From an uncultured Verrucomicrobiota bacterium (lineage in GTDB: Bacteria > Verrucomicrobiota > Verrucomicrobiia > Opitutales > Intestinicryptomonadaceae), in contig CASFDK010000027.1 in NCBI GenBank assembly GCA_949293415.1, positions 24,833 to 88,832 of the forward strand: DNA of 64,000 nt, given 5' to 3'. Both the position numbers and the translations under genes were made by a program. Shown here one piece after another: positions 1 through 9,094 of this stretch (positions are counted from its first letter, which is position 1; every line of letters starts with the position of its first letter). The notes beneath the pieces were generated by a model that saw only the letters and a program-made list of their open reading frames with translations, did no database searches and had not been told where the DNA came from.

Positions 1-1450
1 GGCGCGCGCCCTCTACAACAGGCGCGCGGGGATATTTTCGGCAATCGTCACGGGTACGAGCGTGCTGTATTTTGCGCTCGGCGAAATCATAACTCTCGAT
101 ATGACCGTGGCGGTGTTCATATCGGCGGCGATGTTTTCGTTTATCGTCGCGCTCAAGCGGAGCGGAGTTTGGCGCGGGCTTCTGATTCTTGCCTTCTTCG
201 CATTCTGCGCGTTGGCGGTGATGACGAAAGGTCTCATCGGAGTACTCATTCCGTGCGCGACGATATTTCTGTACGCGCTCGCTCTCGGCGTGTTTCCGTT
301 TTTTCGAAAGCTGAAGGTTTCCGACATTTGGTGGTGCGTTGCGGGCGCGGCTTTGTTTGCGGCAATCGCCGCGCCGTGGCACGTTTTGGCGGCACTGGCA
401 AATCCGCCATATGAAACCGCGGAGGGGATATTTTCGAAAAACTGGGAGGGGCAGGGCTTCTTTTGGTATTACATAATCCACGAACACATTTTGCGCTACA
501 TCGACCCCGAAACGAGTATGCGCGCCGAGCCGTGGTGGCTGTTTTTGGTGCTCGCGCCCGTTGGGTTGATTCCGTGGGTCGTGCTGCTTCCGCAGGCTTT
601 GCGCGACGCGTTTAGGGGCGGCTATGCAAGGCTCCGCGCGGAGAATCCCGAGATGCTGTTTTTCGGGCTCTGGATATTTTTCGTAATCGCGTTTTTTTCC
701 GCGTCGAGCTCGAAACTTCCCGCGTACATAGTCCCGATTTACCCCGCATTCGGCGTGGTTATCGGCGTGTGGATTGCGAAAGTTTGGGACAATCCGCGCG
801 CCTTTTCGACGAAGGCGGTCAAGATAATCTTCATCGTCTTGGGGTATATTGCCGCCATTGCGCCCGTGGTGGTCTACTTTGTGCTGCAGCACAAGGGCAA
901 GCTTTGCGAACTGGCCGGCGAAATGCTCGCGCTTTCGATTGCGATGTCGGCGACGCTGTTCGTCTGCACTACGGCGGTGCTTGTGGTCTACCGCAGGGGC
1001 GGAGATCGCGCGTTTTTGGTCGCAACCATCCTCACGGTTTTCGTTCTGCTTTTGTTTTTCAACCCGCTCGGCAGATATTTGCAGCGCGAGAGCGCGCAGC
1101 CGCTCGTAGACAAAATCGCCGCAGACATAAAGGCGGATGACGCCTTCGCAATCGCCTACAATTACAACGAACTTCAGGACTTCCCCGTGTGGCTCGGGCG
1201 AACCGTCTGTCTTATCGGCGAACCGCCCGAGGAGCAGAAGTTCGGTTTTATGCGCGAGCGCGAAAAAAACCGCCCGCGTTTCATAACGGACAAAGCCGCG
1301 TTCCTGAAATTTCTTTCGTCCGCTTCGGGCAATATATATGTCGCATCCGACAAGGGTGGCGCGGAGAGATTCGCCGCCGAAATGGACGTATCCGTTTCGG
1401 AAGTCGCCCGTTCGCGCAACCTCGTACTTCTTAAAATAACCCGCAAATGA
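1..1450 (+). CDS. ArnT-like (GT83/PMT family) membrane glycosyltransferase, 5' end missing
   Basis: The reading frame is open from base 2 to the TGA at 1448-1450, so the start lies outside the window and 482 residues are visible. The visible part has many hydrophobic helices. Motifs recall ArnT-type lipid A sugar transferases: TKGLIGV after an early helix pair, APWHVLAA followed by GFFWYYIIHEHILRY in a periplasmic loop, and SKLPAYIVPIYPAFG before a late helix. It ends in a soluble domain of about 110 residues. ArnT-family enzymes move a sugar from a polyprenyl-phosphate carrier to lipid A or another envelope acceptor on the periplasmic face. The catalytic Asp/Glu of the first loop would lie upstream and cannot be checked. 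The stop overlaps the next start (ATGA), indicating an operon. Substrate unknown. Confidence 0.85.
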   Translation, partial: ARALYNRRAGIFSAIVTGTSVLYFALGEIITLDMTVAVFISAAMFSFIVALKRSGVWRGLLILAFFAFCALAVMTKGLIGVLIPCATIFLYALALGVFPFFRKLKVSDIWWCVAGAALFAAIAAPWHVLAALANPPYETAEGIFSKNWEGQGFFWYYIIHEHILRYIDPETSMRAEPWWLFLVLAPVGLIPWVVLLPQALRDAFRGGYARLRAENPEMLFFGLWIFFVIAFFSASSSKLPAYIVPIYPAFGVVIGVWIAKVWDNPRAFSTKAVKIIFIVLGYIAAIAPVVVYFVLQHKGKLCELAGEMLALSIAMSATLFVCTTAVLVVYRRGGDRAFLVATILTVFVLLLFFNPLGRYLQRESAQPLVDKIAADIKADDAFAIAYNYNELQDFPVWLGRTVCLIGEPPEEQKFGFMREREKNRPRFITDKAAFLKFLSSASGNIYVASDKGGAERFAAEMDVSVSEVARSRNLVLLKITRK

Positions 1451-2163
1451 GCACTCCGCAGAAAACCGAAAACGTCTGGCTGAATCTGGGCTTCAACATC
1501 GCCGCGCCGAGTCTGCTTCTGATCAAGGGGGGCAAAATTCTCGAACGTCTCGACATACGGCTCGAGAACGCCGACCTGTGGGTGTTCGTGCTTGCGCTCG
1601 CATTCCCGCTCGCCTACGGAATTTTCGATCTCCTACGCCGCCGCAAATGGAATCTGTTCTCCGTAATCGGCTTGGCGAGCGTCGTGCTTACGGGCGGAAT
1701 CGGACTTCTGAAACTTTCGCGGGAGTGTATGATAATAAAGGAAACCGCGGTTCCGCTTGCGATAGGCGTTGCGGTTCTCGCCACGGCGTTCTCGAAAAAG
1801 CCGCTCGCGAAAATGATAATGCTCAACGAGTCGCTTGTCGATGTCGGAAAAATCGATGCCGCCCTCGAGTCGCACGGAGCGCGCGCACGGTACGATGCGG
1901 CGTTGCGCACCGCCACATACTGGGTTGCGGGTTCGTTTCTTTTGAGCGCGTTTTTGAACTTCGTCTTGGCTTCGATAATCTTCCAAAGCCCCGCGGGCAC
2001 GGAGGAGTTCAACGCTGAAGTCGGCAGGATGACCGCGCTTTCGTTTCCCGTAATCGCGCTGCCCACAATGGTAGTTTTCGTGTTCGCAATGTACCGCTTT
2101 TTCTCGGCTCTGACGGAATGCACGGGAATGAAGATGGATGAAATTATCGCACCTAAAAAATGA
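1447..2163 (+). CDS. VC0807-family integral membrane protein
   Basis: 238 residues with about six hydrophobic segments. The N-terminal stretch NIAAPSLLLIKGGKILERL, the RRRKWNLFSVIGLASVV segment and the GGIGLLKL motif match the uncharacterised VC0807-type family of small membrane proteins as I remember it. The family has no established function. The start overlaps the upstream glycosyltransferase stop by ATGA, and the stop overlaps the next gene in the same way, so the three genes are probably translated together. This context suggests an envelope role, but nothing in the sequence identifies a substrate. Confidence 0.75.
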   Translation: MSTPQKTENVWLNLGFNIAAPSLLLIKGGKILERLDIRLENADLWVFVLALAFPLAYGIFDLLRRRKWNLFSVIGLASVVLTGGIGLLKLSRECMIIKETAVPLAIGVAVLATAFSKKPLAKMIMLNESLVDVGKIDAALESHGARARYDAALRTATYWVAGSFLLSAFLNFVLASIIFQSPAGTEEFNAEVGRMTALSFPVIALPTMVVFVFAMYRFFSALTECTGMKMDEIIAPKK

Positions 2164-3020
2164 CGTTCCGCTTCTCCGCAAAGTTTGTCGCAACCGCCGT
2201 CGCGACGTTTTTCGCCGCCTGCGCCTTTGCGTATTCGGTAACCGACGCACAGGGAACGCGCTTCGATTTCGAAAAGCCGCCGCGTTGCGCAACGGTCGTT
2301 CCCGCGATAACCCAGAACATTTTCGCGATAGGCGCGGGGGAATATTTGCTCGCGAACTCGCGCTATTGCGACTTCCCCGAAGAGGCGAAGCGCAAGATAA
2401 AAATAGGCGGATATATCGACCCCGACTACGAAAAAATCGTATCGCTAAAGCCGGACATTTTCATACTGCCCGCGACCGCCGATTCGCGCGTGGCAAGGCG
2501 TCTGGAAAAGCTCGGCATAAAATGCTTCGTCTTGCACGGCGAGGGAATCGCGAACATTTCCGCCGATGTCCGAATGCTCGGCAAGCTTTTCGACCTCGGA
2601 AAATCCGCCGAAAAAATAGCCGCCGATTTCGACGACGCCGTAAAGCCCGTCAACTCGGGCGGCGGACGCAGGGCGTTTTTTATGTTCGGCAAAATGGCGG
2701 CGGGCAGGGGAACGTTCGCGGGCAACCTTCTGACCGCCTGCGGACTTGCAAACTGCGCCGACAAAATCGGCAGACCGTGGGCGGAAGTCCCGCGCGAGTT
2801 CGTTCTGGCGGCGAACCCCGAAATCATATTCGCGGAATGCGAAAGCGAAAAGTCGCGCGCCGAAACCGAACGCTTTTTCCGCACCGACCCCGTTTGGCGC
2901 ACGACGGCGGCGGTCAAAAATTCCCGAATCTGTTTTGTCCCGCGCGATACCGTGATAGTGCCGTCGGTGCGCGTGGCGGAAGCCCTGAAAATTATGCGCG
3001 CCTTTCTGCTGAAGAATTGA
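2160..3020 (+). CDS. BtuF/FhuD-like periplasmic metal-chelate binding protein
   Basis: 286 residues. A signal peptide covers about residues 1-24 (hydrophobic run ending AACAFA). The rest reads as a type III periplasmic binding protein: residues 38-65 (VVPAITQNIFAIGAGEY then NSRYCDFPEEA) match the opening strand-helix of BtuF/FhuD receptors, followed by KIVSLKPDIFILP and the long helix linking the lobes. Such proteins deliver cobalamin, haem or siderophores to an ABC importer. No permease or ATPase gene is nearby, so the transporter is encoded elsewhere or this is an orphan receptor. ATGA overlap with the preceding gene. No cobalamin riboswitch precedes it, as it sits inside an operon. The ligand cannot be told from sequence. 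Confidence 0.8.
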   Translation: MTFRFSAKFVATAVATFFAACAFAYSVTDAQGTRFDFEKPPRCATVVPAITQNIFAIGAGEYLLANSRYCDFPEEAKRKIKIGGYIDPDYEKIVSLKPDIFILPATADSRVARRLEKLGIKCFVLHGEGIANISADVRMLGKLFDLGKSAEKIAADFDDAVKPVNSGGGRRAFFMFGKMAAGRGTFAGNLLTACGLANCADKIGRPWAEVPREFVLAANPEIIFAECESEKSRAETERFFRTDPVWRTTAAVKNSRICFVPRDTVIVPSVRVAEALKIMRAFLLKN

Positions 3021-3104
3021 AACTTTCATTCTTTGTTTGACATTTAACCCGTGTTAACATTTTCTTCTCGGGAGAAAAGGAGTTCGTAATTCCGAAAAAA
3101 ATCT

Positions 3105-3821
3105 ATGAAAAAGCTCATATCCACACTTACCCTCATGTCTTCACTGGTTTTCTGCTGCCTGCCGTCGGCATATTCCGCTCCGTCGCAGTCGGGCGCGGCG
3201 GCAAAAGCCGCCCTCAAGGAGAAATTCAAAAACAACGTCGCAACGCTCGACAACGGCGACGTTATCCTAAAGGGATTCCCCGACGCCGATTTCAGCAAAT
3301 TGCAGGGAACCGACTTGGTCAGCGACGCGCTTCTGGTGTTCCTGACGTACGTCGATTCGGAAATAGATTTCAAGGCTCTCGACAAGGCGATACTGCGCGA
3401 AACGGGCGGCAAAAAGGGAAGCGTGCCGATTAAGTCGATAATGCAGGGCGTGAGCAAATACCTCGGACGCTACAATATGCAGCTTCAGAAAGTGCCCGTG
3501 TCGGGTTCCGGCGTTTCGCAGAAAATCGACGACGGCACACCGATAATCATCTACCTTCTCGCCGATTCCCTATACGGAAAAATCGCCGACCGCACACAGA
3601 AACGGAGGGCAGCCAAGAGCATCGACGATTGGACGAAAGACCTGCGCAAGCTCGAAATCAAGAAGTTCCCCAAGGGGCACATTTTCGCGAACGCCATCAT
3701 CGCGGGCTACAACAAAAGGAGCGGCGAATACCTTGTGCTCGGCGTTTCGCGCAAGCCCGTTTGGATGACGGAAAAGGAAGTGCGCAATCTTATGCTCGCA
3801 GCCTACCAGTTGCGCTTCTAA
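3105..3821 (+). CDS. Secreted protein of unknown function, weakly C39-peptidase-like
   Basis: 238 residues with a clear signal peptide (MKKLISTLTLMSSLVFCCLPSAYSA, cleaved near residue 25). I do not recognise a family with confidence. The second half has a pattern seen in C39-type bacteriocin-peptidase folds: DDGTPIIIYLLADS, then GHIFANAIIAGYNKRSGEYLVLG with a possible catalytic His, then W-M-T-E-KEV. The N-terminal half lacks the Cys of active C39 enzymes, so if related it is probably inactive. An 84-base gap upstream, holding a TTGACA box near 3040, suggests its own promoter. A strong terminator follows. Confidence 0.7.
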   Translation: MKKLISTLTLMSSLVFCCLPSAYSAPSQSGAAAKAALKEKFKNNVATLDNGDVILKGFPDADFSKLQGTDLVSDALLVFLTYVDSEIDFKALDKAILRETGGKKGSVPIKSIMQGVSKYLGRYNMQLQKVPVSGSGVSQKIDDGTPIIIYLLADSLYGKIADRTQKRRAAKSIDDWTKDLRKLEIKKFPKGHIFANAIIAGYNKRSGEYLVLGVSRKPVWMTEKEVRNLMLAAYQLRF

Positions 3822-3840
3822 CACATTCCGTTTTTAAGAT

Positions 3841-3879
3841 AAAAACCGACGGCAGACAGACCTTTGCCGCCGGTTTTTT
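3841..3879. terminator. Bidirectional rho-independent terminator
   Basis: Stem of about 12 bp (3843-3854 with 3865-3876, one mismatch) around a 10-base loop, followed by a T run on the plus strand and, after the mirrored arm, by TTTTTATC on the minus strand. It lies between convergent genes ending at 3821 (+) and 3987 (-). Confidence 0.8.
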
Positions 3880-3924
3880 GTGCCCGCATTCGCGCGCGCA
3901 CCATCTGCGCCGCGCAAGCGCAAA

Positions 3925-3960
3925 CAAAAAACGGCGGGCGCATTTGCCGACGTCCGCCGC
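3925..3960 (-). terminator. Terminator for the 3987-6797 glycosidase gene
   Basis: On the minus strand a CGGCGG/CCGCCG stem (3932-3937 with 3954-3959) is followed directly by TTTTTTGTTTG, just downstream of the stop at 3987. Confidence 0.6.
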
Positions 3961-3986
3961 TTTACTTTTTCGAAAAATCCGCCGCC

Positions 3987-6797
3987 TTACTGAGCCGCGA
4001 TTTCGAAGAACGTCGTCGGGTTTTTCGAGTTGTCGATTTTAATTTCGAGCTTGCCGTCCTTCAGCTCGACGGGAATTTCCGCCTTGCGTTCGCCGTTGTA
4101 TTTCAGCTCGTACAGCCTGAACGCCGTATCGGGCGCAACCGCCAGCCGCGCCGACATCCTGCCGCGCTTGATGAGAATCTTCGAGCGCGATGTGGCGTTT
4201 TGGACGAGCGAGTTGCGGTCTTTAGAAAGAACCATATTGTCGTTGATGTTGTCGGTAGCATAGACGAGCACCATTCTTTTGCTTTCGCGAATCGGCGCGC
4301 CGTCGACCGAGCAGACCGCCACCGAACACGGCACCGACGATTCCACATCCCCGAGCGCGTCGAGGTGTTCCGTTCCCTTTTTGAACGCCACGGCTTCGGT
4401 CTTCGGCGTAATCACCGAGACTTTCAGATTCTTCGAATCGAGCACGATTTCGCCCGTGTCCGACTGGAAAATGCCCTGTGTCGGCGACGTAATGTTGTCT
4501 TCGCCCAGAATGCCCTTTGTCCGCATTTCCTGTACGAACGCCTCGATGTCGAATTTTTTGCCAACATTCGCGCCGGTCGATGCGAAGTTCTGCGCCGCAT
4601 CCGTCAACGCCGCGCCCACGGGAAGCATCGTCATATTCGGCTTCTTCGCCCTTACTCGCCTTAGCGACTTCGGCGTTTGCGCGTTTTCGAAACGCATCGC
4701 AAAGCCCGAGAGCAGCGCGATTTTCGACTGGTCGTTGTTGACCGTGTTGTTCATATCGGCGCTGTTTTTCACGAAGTCGGTCGGCACGAAAAATTCGACG
4801 CGGTTCTTCGACCTTTTCGCGTCGCCGCGCTTGAACAGGCAGTAGGTTATGAACTCGTTCGCGCGGAAGACGGGCGAGTTGTAAATGCCGAACGGCGCGA
4901 GGTATTTGTTGGGCTTTTCGCCCGTTTTAACGCCGTCCGAGTGCACGACCATTCCGTCGAAATCCTGCAACGCCGCATACGCGCCGAACACGATTCCGCC
5001 CTCGTGCTTGAATTCGTTCCAGTGGCAGTGGTTGTATTCGGTCATACATACGGGGCGGTCGAATATCTTTCTCGTCGCGCCAGCGCGGAACGTATCGGCG
5101 CAGTTTTCGAGCGAGCTTTTCGGATTTATCGAGGAACCGATGTTCATAAAATCCGAGGGGTGCGAGTGGTAGATGTTGAGCGCGGTATAGTCGCATATTT
5201 CCGAAGCCATATAGGTTAGGTTCATCGAACGCCTTGCGTTGAACTGGTAAATCAGACCCTTGTAGCCGATTTCGTTCTTGACGACGTTTTCGCAGTAGTC
5301 GCGGAACTGCCGCGATTTCATCTGCAGGAACTGCGCCCATTCCGACGACTGTAATTCGCCCAAAAACCCGATTTTGCCGAAATCGGTGTAGTTTTTGCGC
5401 AACAGTTTTCCATTTGAATTGAGATTTTCAACTGTTTCGTATTTTTCCCTGAGGTATTTCGAGAACTCGTCGTCGCCGAGTTTTTTGTCGTTGTCGTTTA
5501 CCCTTGCCCACATTGCGAACAGGCACATCTCGTTCCAGTACTCCATACCCATAAACGCGGGGTCGTCCTTCCACGCAAGCCCCGTGTAGGGGTTAATGTG
5601 TTCGAGCTGCTTTTTAGCGTGCTCGCGCCACTGCTCGCGTGTTTTCGGGTCTCCGAGAATCATTCTGAATTTCATCGAGAAGCGGTCTTCCCAGTTCGCC
5701 GCTCCGTCTTCGAAGATATTGTTGCCGATTAGCAGGTTCAGGTAGATGCCGTTCTTGCCCGCTTCGGAGATGAGGAAGTCGTAGAGGTCGAAGCCGAGCG
5801 CGAGCTTTGCGGGGTCTTTCGAGCAGAGGTAGTCGCTTGTATGAAAACGCAGCAGATTGTAGCCTTGCCGTTTTGCGATTTTGCAGAGTTTTCTGAGATT
5901 TTCCTTGCTCTTGTTTACGTCGGATACCGCTTCGCCGCCCATATACCAGACCGTTCCGTGGAACTTCAGCTTTGCGTTCGGCTTTTTCTCGAACGCGAAT
6001 TTTCCCTTTTTCGAAACGACGACCCTGCCGTACGTTCCCGCGGGCGCGTCGTCGAAATCCTTTGAAACGTCGAGAGCCGAACCTTCTACAATGGCGATGT
6101 CGTTTATGTTTGTCTCGACCCATTCCTTTGAGTCCGCCCGCCAAGTGGGGTACTCGTCGGTAATCGTAATGCCTGCAACGACCCACGTTGCGATGTCCAT
6201 TGTCGAGAGTTTAAGCGACGCTATTTCGCGCTTTTCGTCGATTTTAAAGCGGCTGAAATAGTACGCGGGAACATTCCCTTTGGTAGGCGACCAGACAAAG
6301 GCGTTCGCCCTGTTCTGGGGATGAAAAGCGTTCATTACGTCGATTGCGTAGTTTATTTCGAACTTCTGCTTTTTGCCGTCGGCGTAGGTTATTTCGATTT
6401 TTCCGATTTTCGTATAGCGCAGGTCGGGCGACTTCGTGGAAGTATGCAGCAGATTGAGCGCGCCGCCCCTTACCTTTTTGCCGCGCATATCGAATACGAC
6501 TTCGCGAAGTCCCGTCTTCGACTTTTTGCATTCGAAAGTCAAAACCGCCCTGCCGCCGTTTTTTGCGGGGTCGATTAGGTCAAACGACACTTCGTCGACC
6601 GTATTGATTCCGTCGGCGTAGGCGATGTTGTTTATGCTTACGCCGTCGTCGGAAAATCCTCCTTTGCCGTCGCACGCAATTCCGTTGTCTTCAAGACCGA
6701 AATTCGCCGCATTCCTTATTGAAACGTGGTATGGTGTGGCCGACAAGCCCCCGAACGCGGCGATCGCCGCCGTGGTAAACAATAATTTTTTTATCAT
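3987..6797 (-). CDS. Large secreted clan GH-A-like glycoside hydrolase
   Basis: 936 residues with a signal peptide (MIKKLLFTTAAIAAFGGLSA). An N-terminal beta-rich region (about 20-270) precedes a TIM-barrel-like domain starting near FHGTVWYMGG and NLLRFHTSDYL. Two glutamates sit where clan GH-A retaining enzymes place them: E423 in MEYWNEMC (acid/base) and E587 in MTEYNHCHW (nucleophile). The C-terminal third is beta-rich and may bind carbohydrate. The assignment to clan GH-A is from motif spacing; I cannot name the family (GH2, GH5 and related are possible). It probably acts outside the cytoplasm on a polysaccharide. It stands next to another glycosidase-like gene on the same strand, 85 bases away. 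Confidence 0.8.
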   Translation of the reverse strand: MIKKLLFTTAAIAAFGGLSATPYHVSIRNAANFGLEDNGIACDGKGGFSDDGVSINNIAYADGINTVDEVSFDLIDPAKNGGRAVLTFECKKSKTGLREVVFDMRGKKVRGGALNLLHTSTKSPDLRYTKIGKIEITYADGKKQKFEINYAIDVMNAFHPQNRANAFVWSPTKGNVPAYYFSRFKIDEKREIASLKLSTMDIATWVVAGITITDEYPTWRADSKEWVETNINDIAIVEGSALDVSKDFDDAPAGTYGRVVVSKKGKFAFEKKPNAKLKFHGTVWYMGGEAVSDVNKSKENLRKLCKIAKRQGYNLLRFHTSDYLCSKDPAKLALGFDLYDFLISEAGKNGIYLNLLIGNNIFEDGAANWEDRFSMKFRMILGDPKTREQWREHAKKQLEHINPYTGLAWKDDPAFMGMEYWNEMCLFAMWARVNDNDKKLGDDEFSKYLREKYETVENLNSNGKLLRKNYTDFGKIGFLGELQSSEWAQFLQMKSRQFRDYCENVVKNEIGYKGLIYQFNARRSMNLTYMASEICDYTALNIYHSHPSDFMNIGSSINPKSSLENCADTFRAGATRKIFDRPVCMTEYNHCHWNEFKHEGGIVFGAYAALQDFDGMVVHSDGVKTGEKPNKYLAPFGIYNSPVFRANEFITYCLFKRGDAKRSKNRVEFFVPTDFVKNSADMNNTVNNDQSKIALLSGFAMRFENAQTPKSLRRVRAKKPNMTMLPVGAALTDAAQNFASTGANVGKKFDIEAFVQEMRTKGILGEDNITSPTQGIFQSDTGEIVLDSKNLKVSVITPKTEAVAFKKGTEHLDALGDVESSVPCSVAVCSVDGAPIRESKRMVLVYATDNINDNMVLSKDRNSLVQNATSRSKILIKRGRMSARLAVAPDTAFRLYELKYNGERKAEIPVELKDGKLEIKIDNSKNPTTFFEIAAQ

Positions 6798-6882
6798 ATA
6801 TGTATATAGCTGTATGTTGAATTGGCATGTACGAGTAGGTTTTCCGACAATTGCAGAACCGTACCCGTATGTCCAACCAAAA

Positions 6883-9051
6883 TTACTGATATTTACCGAA
6901 ACCTTCGGCTTTTACCTTCCAATTCTTGGGGAAGGCGAGCGATTTTTTACCGAACGCGTCTGCGGGCATTGCGTCCCAGCCGCCCGCGAGCATTGCCACC
7001 GCCGCAAGCACGCCGCCGTTCGAGGGAAAATACGGGCAGGGCCCGCCCCTCGCAACGCCGTGTTCGTCGAAGCCGAATTGTTTCGAGTCGGTCGTAAGAA
7101 AGTCGACCGCGCCGTTTGCGTCGCCCGTGCGCGCCGCCGCCATTGCGAGCATAGGGAAGTCCCACCCCCACACGCGGTCGAAATTCCAGCACTTTTTGAT
7201 TTTCGCGAGCGTCGCGGCGACCGTCTTCGGGTTTGCCCCGTCGCCGCGCAACATTCCGTACACGCCGATTATCGCGGGGTGCTCGAAGGCGTACTTTGTC
7301 CACATTTCTTGGATTCCCTCGTAGGTTTCGTATACGCCGTCCTTTACGGGAAGCGGCGCAAGCTTCTCCAAAACCGTCCTCCATTCGGCGGGCTTTTCCT
7401 CGCCCAGCCTCGACTTCCATTCGAGCGCGACAGCCAATCCGTATCGCCAGTAGGAAAGTTCGAACGTCGGATTTTTCGTCGTCAAAACATTCGTGTTTTC
7501 GGAGACGAGCGACATCGGCGGCTGCATATTGTAGCGGTCGGCAGACTTGTCGTATTCGGGATACGACGCGAGGAATTCCGCCGTTTCGAAAACGACATCG
7601 CGCCACTTTTCGAGCGTTGCGCGCGACGGGTTGTTTCGGTATTCAAGCTCGGCGTAGTAGATTGGATGCGGCTGCTGCCACAGGAGGGTTGCGTGGATTA
7701 TGTGCGGCCACTCGTGCGGCATATTGCCCGTTGCCTTGCTCCACTTTGCGCCTCTGAAGCCTTCGGTTGCGGCGCGTTTTTTCGCGGTTTCGAGGTTGTC
7801 GGCAAACACCCGCCACTGCTTTTGCACAAGTTCGCCGTGCCCCCAGAGCACGAAGTGCACCGTGTGCCACCAAATCATTTCGTAGTGGAATTTACCGTAC
7901 CAACTGTTGGAGAGCAGCCCGCTTTCCTGCGGCGGCAGACTTCCCGCCGAGTTTATCCGCATAAGGTATTGGGAAAGAACCGTGCGGCGTTCAAGCTCTT
8001 TTGCGCGCGGGTCGGCAGTCTGCGAAAAGTCGACCGCCGCGCCCGAGTGCCAATAGTTTTTCCATACCCCGTCCGATTCCGCCTTCGACTTGCCGAAATC
8101 GAAATTGCCCGCAACCTTTCCGTCTTTCGAAAAGTTGGCGAACAGTTTTATGTTGCCGCCGCGCGGCGCGAGTTCGAAGCGGTTCGGCTTGTCCGCCGAG
8201 CGCGAAAATTCGGCGTCGCCCACCCATTCTATCAGCACGAAATATTTCGAAGTGCCGAGGTCGCGCTCGATGACTGCGCGGTTTTTGGAAAGCGTGAGGT
8301 TCGAGGTGTTCGCCTCTGTTTTCTTGTAGTCGCCGATGTAAAAGGCATAGGCTTTGCCGTCGGGCGCTGGAAATTCGAAAAATATTTTCGTCTTTCCGTC
8401 GGCGAGTTCGGGGGATGAAATTTCGAAAACCGCAGTGTCGTCGCTTTGGCGGCAGAAGGTTGTTATTGCGAAATTTTTTCCGTCGAAATCGAACGAGCTT
8501 TTCGCCGAACCCGTGTAGAGGTCGAGCACCTGCTTGGCGTTCTTCAAGTCGGCTTCCGAGGCGGGCTTGCCGCCTTTCGAACGCATATCAAGCCCGATGC
8601 GTCCGAGGTTGAGCGCCGACGGATTTGCCGCCATCCATTGGGCGATTTGCTTTTGTTCGGGCGACAGTTGGAAATCGGGGAAATCCCTGCGCCAGAGCGG
8701 CTGCAGGCTCGGCTGAATCCTCATCGCCTGCAACATTGCCGTTTTGCCCTTCGACTTAAACGGAAAGCCCTTGAAGTCGTCGGGCGATTTCATGCAGGCG
8801 GGCATCGGCGCGCAGTACCAGCCCCAGTGCGACATCGTGTTGAAAGGCACAAAAGTCTGCATTCCCGTGATGTCGAAATTGTAGGCGAATTCGCCGTTGC
8901 CGACCTGCGCGGGGTTTTTGCAGGTCTTTTCGACGACCACGTTATGCCGTCCGACGAGCGACTTTCTGTCGATTTTTGCGGAACACCCAAGCCCCGCAAA
9001 AATCGTCAAAAATAAGTTGAGTATAGCAATATAGTGTACGGCGGTTTTCAT
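6883..9051 (-). CDS. Secreted GH65-like (alpha/alpha)6-barrel glycosidase
   Basis: 722 residues from ATG 9051 (MKTAVHYIAI...). The frame stays open further upstream, but that part overlaps the ketosynthase gene; ATG 9081 is an alternative start. An N-terminal hydrophobic signal ends GLGCSAK, a poor lipobox, so lipidation is uncertain. The C-terminal half contains WYGKFHYEMIWWHTVHF, GAKWSKATG, WQQPHPIYYAE and SYWRYGLAVALEW, a string I associate with bacterial GH65-like six-hairpin glycosidases. The reaction and substrate are not determined. The start lies 14-44 bases after the ketosynthase stop at 9095, so read-through from the polyene operon is possible although the function looks unrelated. 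Confidence 0.75.
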   Translation of the reverse strand: MKTAVHYIAILNLFLTIFAGLGCSAKIDRKSLVGRHNVVVEKTCKNPAQVGNGEFAYNFDITGMQTFVPFNTMSHWGWYCAPMPACMKSPDDFKGFPFKSKGKTAMLQAMRIQPSLQPLWRRDFPDFQLSPEQKQIAQWMAANPSALNLGRIGLDMRSKGGKPASEADLKNAKQVLDLYTGSAKSSFDFDGKNFAITTFCRQSDDTAVFEISSPELADGKTKIFFEFPAPDGKAYAFYIGDYKKTEANTSNLTLSKNRAVIERDLGTSKYFVLIEWVGDAEFSRSADKPNRFELAPRGGNIKLFANFSKDGKVAGNFDFGKSKAESDGVWKNYWHSGAAVDFSQTADPRAKELERRTVLSQYLMRINSAGSLPPQESGLLSNSWYGKFHYEMIWWHTVHFVLWGHGELVQKQWRVFADNLETAKKRAATEGFRGAKWSKATGNMPHEWPHIIHATLLWQQPHPIYYAELEYRNNPSRATLEKWRDVVFETAEFLASYPEYDKSADRYNMQPPMSLVSENTNVLTTKNPTFELSYWRYGLAVALEWKSRLGEEKPAEWRTVLEKLAPLPVKDGVYETYEGIQEMWTKYAFEHPAIIGVYGMLRGDGANPKTVAATLAKIKKCWNFDRVWGWDFPMLAMAAARTGDANGAVDFLTTDSKQFGFDEHGVARGGPCPYFPSNGGVLAAVAMLAGGWDAMPADAFGKKSLAFPKNWKVKAEGFGKYQ

Positions 9052-9094
9052 CCAAAGACGACTACCATACCCGTTTTTCATGCGCAACAATATT

